Assembly (NCBI GenBank): GCA_048296855.1
Contig: CP182631.1
DNA length: 64,000 nt
Source: Pseudocolwellia sp048296855
GTDB taxonomy: Bacteria > Pseudomonadota > Gammaproteobacteria > Enterobacterales > Alteromonadaceae
Reading direction: 5' to 3' (one strand)
A model generated the notes under the pieces. It saw only the letters and a program-made list of their open reading frames with translations. It ran no database searches and was not told where the DNA came from. Shown here piece after piece: positions 18,057 to 27,982 of the stretch. A program made the position numbers and the translations under genes. Every line of letters begins with the position of its first letter. Position 1 is the first letter of the stretch.

Positions 18057-18557
18057 TTAAGGGTTAACGTTTTTTAATGATATTTGGCTTACTTTGCCAT
18101 TTTCTGAACTGTATTCAAAATATTCACCTGACGGTAATTCAAAACGACAAACACGACCAACAACAATGTTGGCTGTTCTTATCTCCACTGCTGACACCGG
18201 GGAGTTCATAAAGTACATAGGCCCCATAATGACAGTTTTCCAAATATTGGCACAAGCATTTTCATTGTCTAAAGTATCAATCCAGCCACGTCGATTAACA
18301 TGTATACGCTGGTTTTCTTGAGATAGCGATAAAACGATGTAATCAGGCTGTTTATCCATAAACCACTGTGCGTGCACTGCTGTAACTTTAGTAGAAAAAT
18401 TTTGGGCTAAACGACTATAAGCAACCTCAGTAAATTTTTCTTCTTGCTTAAAAAACGAAACTATAAAACTCATCATTAATAGCGCTAATACTAAAACTAT
18501 TATCACCATTTCAACTAATGATCTTTCTTTTTTATCAGACGCCTTAGGATTAAACAT
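18057..18557 (-). CDS. mshF: MSHA biogenesis protein MshF
   Basis: A 166-residue protein with a single N-terminal hydrophobic helix (about 14-34, SLVEMVIIVLVLALLMMSFIV). It has the pilin-like Glu five residues into the helix, but lacks the GF cleavage site. The rest has the AQNFSTKVTAVHAQWFMDKQP segment seen in MshF and also in the MshB helix region. The role is poorly defined; it lies between mshG and mshB as in Vibrio and Shewanella. Confidence 0.8.
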   Translation of the reverse strand: MFNPKASDKKERSLVEMVIIVLVLALLMMSFIVSFFKQEEKFTEVAYSRLAQNFSTKVTAVHAQWFMDKQPDYIVLSLSQENQRIHVNRRGWIDTLDNENACANIWKTVIMGPMYFMNSPVSAVEIRTANIVVGRVCRFELPSGEYFEYSSENGKVSQISLKNVNP

Positions 18558-18593
18558 AACGTATAATTCAATTATTCGTTAATAAATTCATTA

Positions 18594-19832
18594 TTATTTA
18601 CCTTGAAATGCGGACATCATGTCCCACATTGGCGTGAAAATACCTAATGCTAATATAAGCACCATACCCGCAACAATTGATATCATTATAGGTTCAATTT
18701 TAGCGGTTAAATTACCTAGCTCGTAATCTACTTCACGTTCGTAGTATTCACCCACCTCTTCTAATAGTTCGTCAACTCTTCCCGTTTCTTCACCTACAGC
18801 CACCATTTGTAATACTAGAGAAGTAAACAACTTACTGGCCACTGCTGATCTAAGTAAGCTTTCACCACTTTCAATAGACTTCCGCATAGTGAGAATTTTT
18901 TCTTTCATGTAACTGTTATCAACGGCATCTGAAACTAAGTTTAGCCCCGATGTCATCGGTACACCTGCTCTTAATACTATAGCAAAGCTGTGGGAAAACC
19001 TTGAAAGAATAGAACGCTCAATAATACTGCCAACTATAGGTAAGTTCACTTTTCTTTTATCCCACCAATAGCGCCCTTTATCGGTTCTAACGTAATTACG
19101 TATAGCAAAGAAAGCAAATACACAACCAATCAACATATGAGGCCAAAACTCTAAGAAAAAATTTGAACTCGCAATAAGTATTTTAGTCGCTGCTGGTAAA
19201 TCGGCACCTAATTTTGTAAACATATCAGCAAAGGTTGGAACAACAAATATGTTCAATATAACCATAGCGATAACGATAGCGCCAAGTACAAAAGATGGAT
19301 AACGTAACGCTGTTTTTATTCGTTTTCGAGTTTCTTGTTCTCGGTCAAAATAACTCGCTAATTTAGCAAAAGCATCGTCTAATTTACCGGTATTTTCACC
19401 TACATGTATTAAAGAAACAAACAAAGGAGGAAATATTTTAGGGTACTGATTTAGCGCGGTTGATAGTGTATAACCACCTTCTAACTGACTTGAAACCCCA
19501 ATCAAGGCTTCTTTTAATTTAACTGATGTCGTTGACTCAGCCATACCATTAATAGCTCGTAATATAGGTACGCCAGAACGCATTAGTGCATACATTTGAC
19601 GACAAAAAATAATCAAGTCGTCTAATGTAACTAGAGCAAAACCTAACAGCTCGTTAATATCTATTTGAGCTAAATTGCTGTCTTTTTGATCACCTTTTAA
19701 CGCTTCAATAGAAATGGGTATAATTTGTTGGCGAGAAAGTTGCTCTGCTGCCGCAGCCGAATTACTAGCTTCTAACTTTCCTTTAATTTGAGAGCCTTTG
19801 GTATCTCGTCCAATATAACTATACGCTGCCAT
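18594..19832 (-). CDS. mshG: MSHA inner-membrane platform protein MshG (GspF/PilC family)
   Basis: A 412-residue polytopic protein of the GspF/PilC family, the inner-membrane platform on which the MshE ATPase drives pilus polymerisation. It shows the duplicated GspF domain (about 75-200 and 280-400), three membrane segments, and family motifs FCRQMYALMRSGVPIL and LRAGVPMTSGLNLVSDAV. The GEETGRVDELLEEVGEYYE segment is also typical. It lies 8 bp after mshE, so it is coupled with its ATPase partner. Confidence 0.95.
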   Translation of the reverse strand: MAAYSYIGRDTKGSQIKGKLEASNSAAAAEQLSRQQIIPISIEALKGDQKDSNLAQIDINELLGFALVTLDDLIIFCRQMYALMRSGVPILRAINGMAESTTSVKLKEALIGVSSQLEGGYTLSTALNQYPKIFPPLFVSLIHVGENTGKLDDAFAKLASYFDREQETRKRIKTALRYPSFVLGAIVIAMVILNIFVVPTFADMFTKLGADLPAATKILIASSNFFLEFWPHMLIGCVFAFFAIRNYVRTDKGRYWWDKRKVNLPIVGSIIERSILSRFSHSFAIVLRAGVPMTSGLNLVSDAVDNSYMKEKILTMRKSIESGESLLRSAVASKLFTSLVLQMVAVGEETGRVDELLEEVGEYYEREVDYELGNLTAKIEPIMISIVAGMVLILALGIFTPMWDMMSAFQGK

Positions 19833-19840
19833 TTTATTTA

Positions 19841-21556
19841 TTACCCTGTAACGTCAACCGTTTCAACTAAGCGGAGTACTTCTTCTATACTTGTAATACC
19901 TTGAGTAGCATAATCAAATGCCGCTACGGCTAATGGCCTAAATGTAGGGTTAGCTTTGGCAAGCTTAGCAAACTCTTCAGGATCATCTCTTTTAAGTGCC
20001 GCCATCATGCCTTCATTCATTTCAAGTAATTCAAAAACACCAATTCGGCCTTTATATCCTGTATATTGACATGTTTGACAACCTTTACCTTGCTTAAATC
20101 GATGCGATGTTATCCCTTCACCCATCAAGTTTGTTAACCACAATTTTTCTTGGCTATTCGGTTCATGATCTATTGCACAACTCCCACAAACTTTTCTTAC
20201 AAGTCGCTGAGCAATAACAGCCCTGAGCGAGCTACCTACTAAAAATCCAGCAGCCCCCATATCAATTAAACGAAGTGCACTCGTTATAGCGTCATTGGTA
20301 TGTAGTGTTGATAACACCAAATGCCCCGTTAATGCGCCTCGTAAACCAATTTCAACCGTTTCTTTATCACGCATCTCACCAATCATAATAATATCGGGAT
20401 CTTGACGTAATGCCGTTCTTAGCACTGAGGAAAAGGTAAGATTAATTTTACTGTTTACTTGAACTTGATTAACCCGTGGTAAACGATATTCGACAGGATC
20501 TTCTGCGGTAATAATTTTTTTGCTTGATTGATTTAATTCACTTAACGCTGCATATAAAGTCGTTGTTTTACCACTACCTGTAGGTCCTGTAACCAAAACC
20601 ATACCATGTGGACGACTAATTTGATGGCGTATTCTTGCCACTAAATCGCTAGGCATACCTGTTTCATCTAAGGTAAGTAAGCCTTCAGTTTGATCAAGTA
20701 AACGCATAACAACAGATTCGCCATGCTGAACGGGCATGGTTGACATACGAACATCTACATTATGTCCACTAATTTGCAAATTAAAACGACCATCTTGAGG
20801 TAAGCGCTTTTCAGAAATATCTAGCCCTGCCATTAGCTTTAAACGTAACACCATAGCCGATGCAATTTTATTTTCTTTAAGAATATTTTCTTGTAAAACA
20901 CCATCAATACGCTGACGAATACGGAGTTGATTTTCATCAGGTTCTATATGTATATCTGAAGCGCGCATTTGAATGGCATCTTCGAATACTGATTGTAATA
21001 ATTTACCAACGGTTGCATCACCGCCCTCATCGCCAAATGAAGAGCCCAAGTCAAAATCAGCCGTTTGGTCGTATTCTTCTTCTAATTGACTTGCAAAAGA
21101 CTCTATATCCGCTGTTTTTCGATACAAACCATCAAAAGCCTCAAAGAGTTGCGACTCCATAACAACAGCAAGTTTTAACTGCTTAGGGGCAAGCATTTGC
21201 TCAAGTTGATCTAAGCCGCCTAAGTCAGCAGGATCACTCATGCCAATAAGAACAGCATCACCTTGGTCTTCAATTATTAATGCTCTTAGGCGCCTTGCAT
21301 GTACTTCAGGTAATAATGAGGCCACTTCTGAAGGTATGCGCCTTTGGCTAATATCAAGAAATGGCACACCAAGTTGTTGAGCTAAAAATTCGAGTAATTG
21401 CCTTTCACCAATATAGCCTAGCTCGATTAGCGTATCACCTAGCTTGCGTCCTGTAGATTTTTGACTATTTAATGCCTGCATTAACTGTTCGTTAGTTACA
21501 ATGTGTTCATGCACTAACAAATCACCTAACCGCATTTTTAATTTAGGTGCTGCCAT
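19841..21556 (-). CDS. mshE: MSHA pilus extension ATPase MshE
   Basis: A 571-residue GspE/PilB-type ATPase that powers pilus extension. The N-terminal MshEN domain (about 9-62) carries two copies of the RLGxxL...Lxx-A-LxxQ pattern known to bind cyclic di-GMP in Vibrio MshE. The ATPase part has a Walker A motif GPTGSGKTTTLYAAL (about 320-334), an Asp box ITAEDPVE, a Walker B segment DPDIIMIGEMRD, and a tetracysteine Zn site (CGSC ... CQTC). All catalytic motifs are intact, so activity is expected to respond to c-di-GMP. Confidence 0.96.
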   Translation of the reverse strand: MAAPKLKMRLGDLLVHEHIVTNEQLMQALNSQKSTGRKLGDTLIELGYIGERQLLEFLAQQLGVPFLDISQRRIPSEVASLLPEVHARRLRALIIEDQGDAVLIGMSDPADLGGLDQLEQMLAPKQLKLAVVMESQLFEAFDGLYRKTADIESFASQLEEEYDQTADFDLGSSFGDEGGDATVGKLLQSVFEDAIQMRASDIHIEPDENQLRIRQRIDGVLQENILKENKIASAMVLRLKLMAGLDISEKRLPQDGRFNLQISGHNVDVRMSTMPVQHGESVVMRLLDQTEGLLTLDETGMPSDLVARIRHQISRPHGMVLVTGPTGSGKTTTLYAALSELNQSSKKIITAEDPVEYRLPRVNQVQVNSKINLTFSSVLRTALRQDPDIIMIGEMRDKETVEIGLRGALTGHLVLSTLHTNDAITSALRLIDMGAAGFLVGSSLRAVIAQRLVRKVCGSCAIDHEPNSQEKLWLTNLMGEGITSHRFKQGKGCQTCQYTGYKGRIGVFELLEMNEGMMAALKRDDPEEFAKLAKANPTFRPLAVAAFDYATQGITSIEEVLRLVETVDVTG

Positions 21557-21558
21557 TA

Positions 21559-22761
21559 TTATTCTCCTAACTCTGTCATTCTTTGTCTGATAAATTGCGC
21601 TGAATTACTAGATAAGCTTCCTTTAGACAAAGCCATTCTATATGCTGTTTTTGCTTCTTCAAATTGGCTATTTCGATCTAGAGCTACAGCTAATCCCATC
21701 CACCACTTACCTTTATAGTCTTCTATAGTGGTAAGTTGCTTATAAGCTAAAATAACACTGTTTACGTTTCCTAAAGATTGCGCAGTATTGGCTAATAACA
21801 GTTGATACTCTACGTTCTGTACAGTAGAAAAGTCATTTAATACATTAAATGCTTCTTTGCTGTTATTTTGACTAATTAAAATTCTGGCTTTCATCAGCCT
21901 GAAATCAATATCGTCAGGGTATATGTTCATGCCTTGTGATAATAAATTTAGTGCAGGCCTATAAAGTCTACGACCAAACCATAAAGCGGCTAATTGCTTG
22001 CGTGCGCCTTTATTTTCAGGCTGAATAAGTAAAATATCTTCAAACAAGCGCTCCGCTATAGGTATTTCATTATCAATTATAGCTCGTTCAGCTTTTTTCA
22101 GTTTATTTTGTACAACACGTTCGGGCGATAATTTACTTCTAGAAATACTAAGAGATGATTTTATTTCTGGTTCTTGAGTTACTTCAGCTTTCAAGTTTTC
22201 TTCTAAAATCTCAGGTTCCATCATATCATCAAGTGGTGTAACTACCGTATTGCTGTATTCCACAGTTTGCAGGTTTTGAGCTTGTTGACTACTTACTTTA
22301 GTTATCGTCTTAGGTTGTTCAATATTATTTTCGTGGACTAATATGAGTTGCTTATTTGTTACCGGACTTATAACTTTAATGGATTGTTGTTGCTCAGTAA
22401 TTTGATGAATTGTAGGTGTGTTTTCTTTTTTAAATTCTGATATTGCTTCGACGGGCTGATTTTCTAATATTTGCTTAGTATTAACAGGTGTTTCAATTGT
22501 TGATTGATCATTCGAAGCATTTGTATTAGAAGAGTTATTACTCGTCACATTTACAGATGTTTTAAGCGCTTTATTTTCAGAATACAAATTCCATGTATAA
22601 ATGCCCAATACATTAACAACAATAATAAGAAGAGCAATAAGCGCTATTTTAATAGCAGATAAGGGCTTATTATTTCCATAGCTAGTATCAAAGCGACTAT
22701 TACCTGTCGATTGCTCATTTCGTTGTTCAAGCTCTTTTAGCATTTGATTAATAACACTCAT
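21559..22761 (-). CDS. mshN: MSHA biogenesis protein MshN (TPR protein)
   Basis: A 400-residue protein when started at the ATG at 22761 (MSVINQMLKELEQRNEQ), which overlaps the mshM stop by 4 bp. The open frame runs 23 codons further upstream into mshM without support. One membrane segment (about 37-55) is followed by a Gln/Asn/Thr-rich periplasmic linker (about 60-210) and TPR-like helices (about 225-400, containing ARKQLAALWFGRRLYRPALN). It resembles PilF/GspB-like helpers of secretin assembly. The family is placed by location and N-terminus. Confidence 0.88.
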   Translation of the reverse strand: MSVINQMLKELEQRNEQSTGNSRFDTSYGNNKPLSAIKIALIALLIIVVNVLGIYTWNLYSENKALKTSVNVTSNNSSNTNASNDQSTIETPVNTKQILENQPVEAISEFKKENTPTIHQITEQQQSIKVISPVTNKQLILVHENNIEQPKTITKVSSQQAQNLQTVEYSNTVVTPLDDMMEPEILEENLKAEVTQEPEIKSSLSISRSKLSPERVVQNKLKKAERAIIDNEIPIAERLFEDILLIQPENKGARKQLAALWFGRRLYRPALNLLSQGMNIYPDDIDFRLMKARILISQNNSKEAFNVLNDFSTVQNVEYQLLLANTAQSLGNVNSVILAYKQLTTIEDYKGKWWMGLAVALDRNSQFEEAKTAYRMALSKGSLSSNSAQFIRQRMTELGE

Positions 22762-23660
22762 CCTTGGAAACTCCAATAGAAATAAGCACCAACGAACAAA
22801 GTAACTAAAATGACACTTGTAAAAATCCATCGAAAATCAATTATGGGTAATTGTGTATCTTCGGTGTCTTTTATTGCGGCTTTTAAATGGCTTGTATTAA
22901 TTTGAAAGTGTCCTTGACCATATGTGAGCATAAGCATTTTGTGGCATAAAATATTAACTAATCTTGGAATACCTTGAGTTGCTTTGGATATTTTTTTACA
23001 AAGACTAGTGTTAAATAATAAGGCACCTTTATAACCCGCTGTTTTTAAACGATGTTCAATGTAACGCTCAACTTCAGTGCTTGTCATTGCCCTTAACTTA
23101 TAAGAAAAGGTGATCCGTTGCCTTAGTTGACGAAAATTAGTTTGGCTCAATCGTTCATCTAGTTCTGGTTGTGCGAACAACACAACCTGTAAAAGCTTTC
23201 TTGTTTCTGTTTCAAGGTTGGTAAATAATCGAAGAGCCTCTAAACTTTCTTCAGGTAAAGCTTGCGCTTCATCTAATATAAGTACAACCGAACGACCTTC
23301 TTTGTGTAAATCAATGAGCTTTTGTTGAATACGCTGTGTCAGTAGCTGAACCGACATTCGTTGTGCTTGTTTTACACCTAGTTCAATAGCTACAGCCCTT
23401 CTTAATTCATCTGGCTTTAAATAGGGGTTGGGAATATAAGCAGTAACAAAGTGTTTAGGTATTTCGTTTAATAATTTTCGGCATAACAAAGTTTTCCCTG
23501 TACCAACTTCACCAATGACTTTAATGAAACCCTCACCTGTTTGCAAAGCCGTAATCAGCACTGCTAAAGCCTCGTTATGAGGCTCTAGTCCTAAAAAAAA
23601 ATGCGTATTTGGTGTCAGCGTAAAAGGTAATTCGCGTAAGCCAAAGTGGTACAAGTACAT
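22758..23660 (-). CDS. mshM: MSHA biogenesis protein MshM (ExeA/GspA-like AAA ATPase)
   Basis: A 300-residue AAA ATPase similar to ExeA. Walker A is GEVGTGKT (50-57), Walker B is VVLILDEAQ (about 124-132), and a sensor region contains FRQLRQRITFSY. A C-terminal membrane segment (about 277-296) anchors it, with the catalytic domain cytoplasmic. It probably couples nucleotide hydrolysis to secretin or wall remodelling during pilus assembly. It is 2 bp downstream of mshL and overlaps mshN by 4 bp. Confidence 0.92.
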   Translation of the reverse strand: MYLYHFGLRELPFTLTPNTHFFLGLEPHNEALAVLITALQTGEGFIKVIGEVGTGKTLLCRKLLNEIPKHFVTAYIPNPYLKPDELRRAVAIELGVKQAQRMSVQLLTQRIQQKLIDLHKEGRSVVLILDEAQALPEESLEALRLFTNLETETRKLLQVVLFAQPELDERLSQTNFRQLRQRITFSYKLRAMTSTEVERYIEHRLKTAGYKGALLFNTSLCKKISKATQGIPRLVNILCHKMLMLTYGQGHFQINTSHLKAAIKDTEDTQLPIIDFRWIFTSVILVTLFVGAYFYWSFQG

Positions 23661-23662
23661 TT

Positions 23663-25402
23663 TTACTGTTCGCTAGTTGTGTTTTCAACTTCTTCAGGAA
23701 ACCATTGCTTTAATAATGCTCTTGCGTCTTGTAATTGTGTTTTCCAGGTATTTTGATCAACAACAATCGGCTTAAGCATGATAATAAGTTCTTTCTTTTG
23801 GGTACTTTCCGTTTTACTTTTAAACAACTCACCAAATAAAGGAATGTCACCAAGTAGCGGGGTTTTAGATTCTTGATCAACCTTACGAGATTCAATCAAA
23901 CCACCAATAACAACTATCTCTCCCGACTTAGCGCGAATAATGGTATCTGATTCACGAACGCTACTTTGCGCTAATGGTAATGAAAAGTTTTCATCGCCTA
24001 AACGTATCGTTTTAGTTTGCTCGTCGGTAATAGTAACTGACGGATGAACATGTAAAATAACTTCTCCATTTTTATCTATTTGCGCGGTAACATCTAATGC
24101 AATCCCAGAGAAAAAAGGCGTTAATTGAATTTCAGGAGTTGTTGTAGTTGCGGTGCCTGTAGTAGTAGTACTTGAAATTTCAGTAACAAAATACTCATCT
24201 TCACCTACTTTAATTACAGCTTTTTGATTATTTGTTGCTGTAATTCTAGGACTAGATAATATTTGGACATTACCTTGTGTCGAAAGTAAATCTATAACAC
24301 CTGAAAAATCAGCATTTTTAAAACTAAGACCGGTTAATCCTCCCACAGATGCCGAAATAACATTACCCACAAGATTTCCTGTAGTTTGAAAATTAATATC
24401 TGTAGAGCCAACATGACCTAAAACATTTTCCCACTTAACCCCTTGTTGATAATCATCGTTAAGCGTAACTTCCATTATTTTTGCTTCAATAATAACTTGT
24501 CTACGTAAATGTTCTTGTGAATCAGATAAGAATTTTCTAACTGATGCTATTTCATTGGGTAATGCGCGTACGGTAACCAAGCCCGCTTGAGGAGAAACAA
24601 TAACAGAGCGACCTTCACCACCTTCAGCCTTAACACCAATTAAAGAAGATAAATTTTCTTTTAATTCTTCCCAATAGTTAGATTCATTACTTGTGTAGAT
24701 ATTTGTGCCGCTACTACCATTACTGTTCTGGCTATTTTGATCATTATTATTTTGATTATTTGAATTACCAGAGTTTCGATTAGAGCTACCACTCGAGCGA
24801 TTTCCTGAAGACCCTCCAGAATTTGGATCGTTTTCTGATACACCACCAGAATTAACCCGAGTGCTAGAAGATCCCCCTCGCTTAACAAAAAGGTAATCTA
24901 AAGGAATAGTTTCAGTACGCATACCTGCCGCATACACTTGAATAACATTTCCTTGGCGACGGATATCATAACCATACAATTCTGCTATAACATTAAGAGT
25001 TTCTTGAATAGTTACCTCTTTTAAATTCAATGTTATAGAGCCAGATACATCTGGATGTACTGCAATACTATAAGAAGAGTCTTCTACCAAGGCAGCAAAA
25101 AAGTCTTGCGCTTTTACATCACTAGCAGCAATTTCTAATCGCTTTTCAGCCAATAAACCATTTTTAGCCGTTTGTATGCTTTGTTGCATTAATTCTTGTT
25201 GAACAGCGTTAGGTAATTGAGTTAACGGCTTAGGAGTTTTGGGTTTTGTTGATTCTTCAATGGCTTTATCTAACTCATTATTAACAACTGTTGGTTGGTC
25301 AGGCACCGTTTGACAACCCACTACAGCGAGAGATAAAAAAGAAATTACACAGCTATTTATTAGACTCAATTTTGATAGTTTCATATGATTATTTCTTTTC
25401 AT
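23663..25402 (-). CDS. mshL: MSHA outer-membrane secretin MshL
   Basis: A 579-residue secretin through which the pilus exits. The leader is a lipoprotein signal (LAVVGC, Cys at about 30). An N0-like domain (SGSITLNLKEVTIQETLNVIAELYG, in parts about 108-155) precedes a Ser/Asn/Gly-rich low-complexity linker (about 175-240), then the secretin barrel with VIIEAKIMEV and a GGLIESRKVDQESKTPLLGDIP ending. A second in-frame ATG six codons in (25384) is an alternative start; neither has a clear ribosome-binding site. Gene order mshK-mshL-mshM is conserved. Confidence 0.94.
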   Translation of the reverse strand: MKRNNHMKLSKLSLINSCVISFLSLAVVGCQTVPDQPTVVNNELDKAIEESTKPKTPKPLTQLPNAVQQELMQQSIQTAKNGLLAEKRLEIAASDVKAQDFFAALVEDSSYSIAVHPDVSGSITLNLKEVTIQETLNVIAELYGYDIRRQGNVIQVYAAGMRTETIPLDYLFVKRGGSSSTRVNSGGVSENDPNSGGSSGNRSSGSSNRNSGNSNNQNNNDQNSQNSNGSSGTNIYTSNESNYWEELKENLSSLIGVKAEGGEGRSVIVSPQAGLVTVRALPNEIASVRKFLSDSQEHLRRQVIIEAKIMEVTLNDDYQQGVKWENVLGHVGSTDINFQTTGNLVGNVISASVGGLTGLSFKNADFSGVIDLLSTQGNVQILSSPRITATNNQKAVIKVGEDEYFVTEISSTTTTGTATTTTPEIQLTPFFSGIALDVTAQIDKNGEVILHVHPSVTITDEQTKTIRLGDENFSLPLAQSSVRESDTIIRAKSGEIVVIGGLIESRKVDQESKTPLLGDIPLFGELFKSKTESTQKKELIIMLKPIVVDQNTWKTQLQDARALLKQWFPEEVENTTSEQ

Positions 25403-25404
25403 TA

Positions 25405-25731
25405 TTATTTAGTTACAACATTAGAAAACATAGACAGCTTTAAACGTTCGTCGTCAGATCGTAATATAACACTTGAGGAGTTTACTGTGATTAACTCATG
25501 CTCTCCAATATAATCACCTACTTTCATAAGCTTACCACTTATAATTGCAGATTTATTTTTACTACTATAGATAATGGTTTCAAGCACTAGGCCCTTTTTA
25601 ATATTTTCAATGCCTGCACTATTCGATATTGACAATGGTTTTGTAGGATCAACATCTTGCGCATAGTTATGAAGAGAAAATACCGATAACAATATGATTA
25701 ATATAAATTTATACACCAATAAATTCCTCAT
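25405..25731 (-). CDS. mshK: MSHA biogenesis protein MshK
   Basis: A 108-residue periplasmic protein with a signal peptide (about 1-24, ILLSVFSLHNYAQ) and the DPTKPL motif seen in GspC/PilP-like pilotin or alignment proteins. The rest is a small beta domain (IIYSSKNKSAIISGKLMKVGD). It probably links the inner-membrane MshI/J complex to the secretin. Its ATG overlaps the end of mshJ by 23 bp. Confidence 0.85.
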   Translation of the reverse strand: MRNLLVYKFILIILLSVFSLHNYAQDVDPTKPLSISNSAGIENIKKGLVLETIIYSSKNKSAIISGKLMKVGDYIGEHELITVNSSSVILRSDDERLKLSMFSNVVTK

Positions 25732-26416
25732 TAGTACTTAAACTATACATCTCAATTTCTAATTCGCCCAATGGATATTTTTTAATTTTATATCTAAAAT
25801 CTTTCCAAAAAAACTTCCATGGCATAGCCTCTAATTGTGATAAATAGTCACGTAATTGAAAATATTTACCCGTTAATTTTAATCGAATACCATGCTGGTA
25901 TAGGTTTATATTCCCTTCAACTGTATCGGTGCTAGCTAATTTAGGTTCTTCTTTTGTATTTTTTTCATCATCGGCTAAATCTCCCTCTTCTCCCATTAAA
26001 GGCCTAGCACCTAGTAATTCGAATGAGATAAGTGAAACGCCTTTTTGAACTTTAAGCATATCAATCAATGCAAATCTCATTTGAATAGGATCAATGAGTT
26101 CTGAAGTTAATAACAATAGTTTATCGTCTATCTGTTTTAGCTGTTTCTCGTAAGCAGATATTTGTGTATTTAATGCTACATTAGGATCTTTAGCTAAAGC
26201 CTCTTCATAAATTGAAATAGAAGATCGAATCGATTTATTTTCTATTACTAGACTCGCTGATTGTTCTTTAATATTTTGGGTTTTTGCTAAGCTCGGATCA
26301 AGAAACAAGCTAAACGAAATAAAAACAACCGCAACTAATCCCGTAATTAAAATTAAGTATTGCTCTCTAGAACTGATATTTTGAAACTTATCTGAATACT
26401 CTTGCCATTTACTCAT
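25709..26416 (-). CDS. mshJ: MSHA biogenesis protein MshJ (PilO-like)
   Basis: A 235-residue protein when started at the ATG at 26416 (MSKWQEYSDK), which overlaps the upstream stop in ATGAGTAA (8 bp); an ATG five codons earlier is less likely. One membrane segment (about 20-40), a coiled coil (about 50-105) and a C-terminal ferredoxin-like domain match PilO/GspM-type alignment proteins. It acts with the PilM- and PilN-like proteins encoded just upstream. Confidence 0.88.
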   Translation of the reverse strand: MSKWQEYSDKFQNISSREQYLILITGLVAVVFISFSLFLDPSLAKTQNIKEQSASLVIENKSIRSSISIYEEALAKDPNVALNTQISAYEKQLKQIDDKLLLLTSELIDPIQMRFALIDMLKVQKGVSLISFELLGARPLMGEEGDLADDEKNTKEEPKLASTDTVEGNINLYQHGIRLKLTGKYFQLRDYLSQLEAMPWKFFWKDFRYKIKKYPLGELEIEMYSLSTNEEFIGV

Positions 26417-27032
26417 AAGAAAAGTCCTCAAGATTCACTTTAGAACTTACAGCAAATTGAATTTGTTGTTTTTCGTTTTCTTGCATAACAAAATTAATAA
26501 ACTTTTTACCCGATAAAAAAGTAGAATTTTCAAAGCCAGCCAACCAAGAAGGAACTGCTTGAGGATTTTTAGTAACACCAGCAAAGGTCATATCGTCGTT
26601 ATTAATTTGTACAATAGACAAACTAATACCTTTATGATGATTTTCAGATAATTCGGTCATTGATTGAGCAAAACCTGCAACCCGAGTTTTACTGGTATCG
26701 GTGAGTTCTGCATGCAATTGTGTTTTATTATTTAAAATTAACGCGAGTAAATCTATTTTTTCTTTCAGTCTATTATTCGGTTTATGAGCTTCTAGCTCAT
26801 TTTCTAACTGAACGAGTTTTTCATTTAAAGCTATTTTTTCATTGTTCAATTGAGTAAAACGTTTATTTTCCTGTACAAGTTGATTTTGGCTTAGAATAAT
26901 CCACGATAACATCGCTAAAAGAATTACGCCCCAAACAATAATCACTCTTTTTAAAGACCATAGTGGTTTTACTGGCGTTAGTTCAGGCTGCAATAAATTT
27001 ATACTATGCTTACCTACCACTACCTCTGTCAT
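26409..27032 (-). CDS. PilN-like MSHA biogenesis protein (MshI2 type)
   Basis: A 207-residue bitopic protein with a short cytoplasmic N-terminus (MTEVVVGKHSINLLQPEL), one membrane segment (about 28-48), a coiled coil (about 55-100) and a periplasmic domain. The INLLQPEL start is the PilN signature that binds PilM. It is called MshI2 in some Shewanella annotations, so I give no symbol. It overlaps mshI by 4 bp and mshJ by 8 bp. Confidence 0.85.
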   Translation of the reverse strand: MTEVVVGKHSINLLQPELTPVKPLWSLKRVIIVWGVILLAMLSWIILSQNQLVQENKRFTQLNNEKIALNEKLVQLENELEAHKPNNRLKEKIDLLALILNNKTQLHAELTDTSKTRVAGFAQSMTELSENHHKGISLSIVQINNDDMTFAGVTKNPQAVPSWLAGFENSTFLSGKKFINFVMQENEKQQIQFAVSSKVNLEDFSYE

Positions 27033-27928
27033 ACACTTACCCCCATGTTAGGTAACATAGAAGCACCAACCGCACATGGAAAATTACGATATTGTTCAAA
27101 ACCTTCAGGCATTGATAAAAGATTTACAGGCACATTGGTATTTTCTGAAATTTTACGAACTAAAAAGGCTTCAGTTGCCATAGGAATAATGACCTGAATT
27201 TCTTTAATTGGTGCTTGTTTTAATTGTCGTTCAAAATAATCTGTTGAGCGTTGTATTTCTAGGCTCAACATATCTATCGAACCCATAGTTAACTCTTCTT
27301 CAGTTTTTTGTGATATTTGAGATAAGCCTCGAATACGACGCTGAAAAAAGATCTTACCTTGCTTAATAATAAGAATTAATAATTCTTCATTAGCATGCTG
27401 ACAAACAAGTAAAATAGCTAATTCACTTTCTGGTATTAATTGAGCAAAAGCAAACTCTACCGTTGTAATTAATGCAATATCTAATTGCTTTTCACTCATA
27501 TTTTCAACGATCGCTCTTAACTCAGTTAAGTCAGCACACACTACATTGATTTTTTCTACATTCATCGACAATTGAGGCACATCAAAATAATCAACCACCA
27601 TATTGTCGGGTTTAAATGGTACTAGATCTTTCACTTGCCATTTTAATGCCGCATTAATTTCTGTATCAGGCACCTTGGGTTTATCTACTTGTACGATTTG
27701 ATACTGACTCGAGGATAAAACAATATGACACAAGCCTTTCCCATTAACATTATCAGCTAATTTAGCAATAGATGCTGAGGTATTCGGTTTGGTGATTTTT
27801 TGACAATCTGGAGAGGCATTTATAGGTCGATAACAATAAGATAACGAGTCAGGCTGTAAACTCACACCAATAATGTCATTCGATTTTTTTTTAGAAAACA
27901 GTTTATTAATTTTAGGTATAAGTGACAT
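27029..27928 (-). CDS. mshI: MSHA biogenesis protein MshI (PilM-like actin-fold protein)
   Basis: A 299-residue cytoplasmic PilM-like protein, the first gene of the cluster. It shows the beginning IIGVSLQPDSLSYCY, an ALKWQVKDLVPFKPDNMVVDYFD segment (as in the PilM VxxE..... P pattern) and a C-terminal EGFEQYRNFPCAVGASML that is typical for MshI. It should bind the N-terminus of the PilN-like protein and couple it to the ATPase. A candidate promoter lies about 55 bp upstream of its ATG. Confidence 0.88.
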   Translation of the reverse strand: MSLIPKINKLFSKKKSNDIIGVSLQPDSLSYCYRPINASPDCQKITKPNTSASIAKLADNVNGKGLCHIVLSSSQYQIVQVDKPKVPDTEINAALKWQVKDLVPFKPDNMVVDYFDVPQLSMNVEKINVVCADLTELRAIVENMSEKQLDIALITTVEFAFAQLIPESELAILLVCQHANEELLILIIKQGKIFFQRRIRGLSQISQKTEEELTMGSIDMLSLEIQRSTDYFERQLKQAPIKEIQVIIPMATEAFLVRKISENTNVPVNLLSMPEGFEQYRNFPCAVGASMLPNMGVSV

Positions 27929-27982
27929 ATGTCTATTTTATTGTTTATTTATAACGAATTACCTAAATTCCATTATCCTCTA

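Noticed and set aside
14222..27928. The pilin cluster as a type II secretion system
   Set aside because: Genes share folds with type II secretion, but the order mshI to mshP, MshF, MshN, MshM and the site beside mreB are specific to MSHA.
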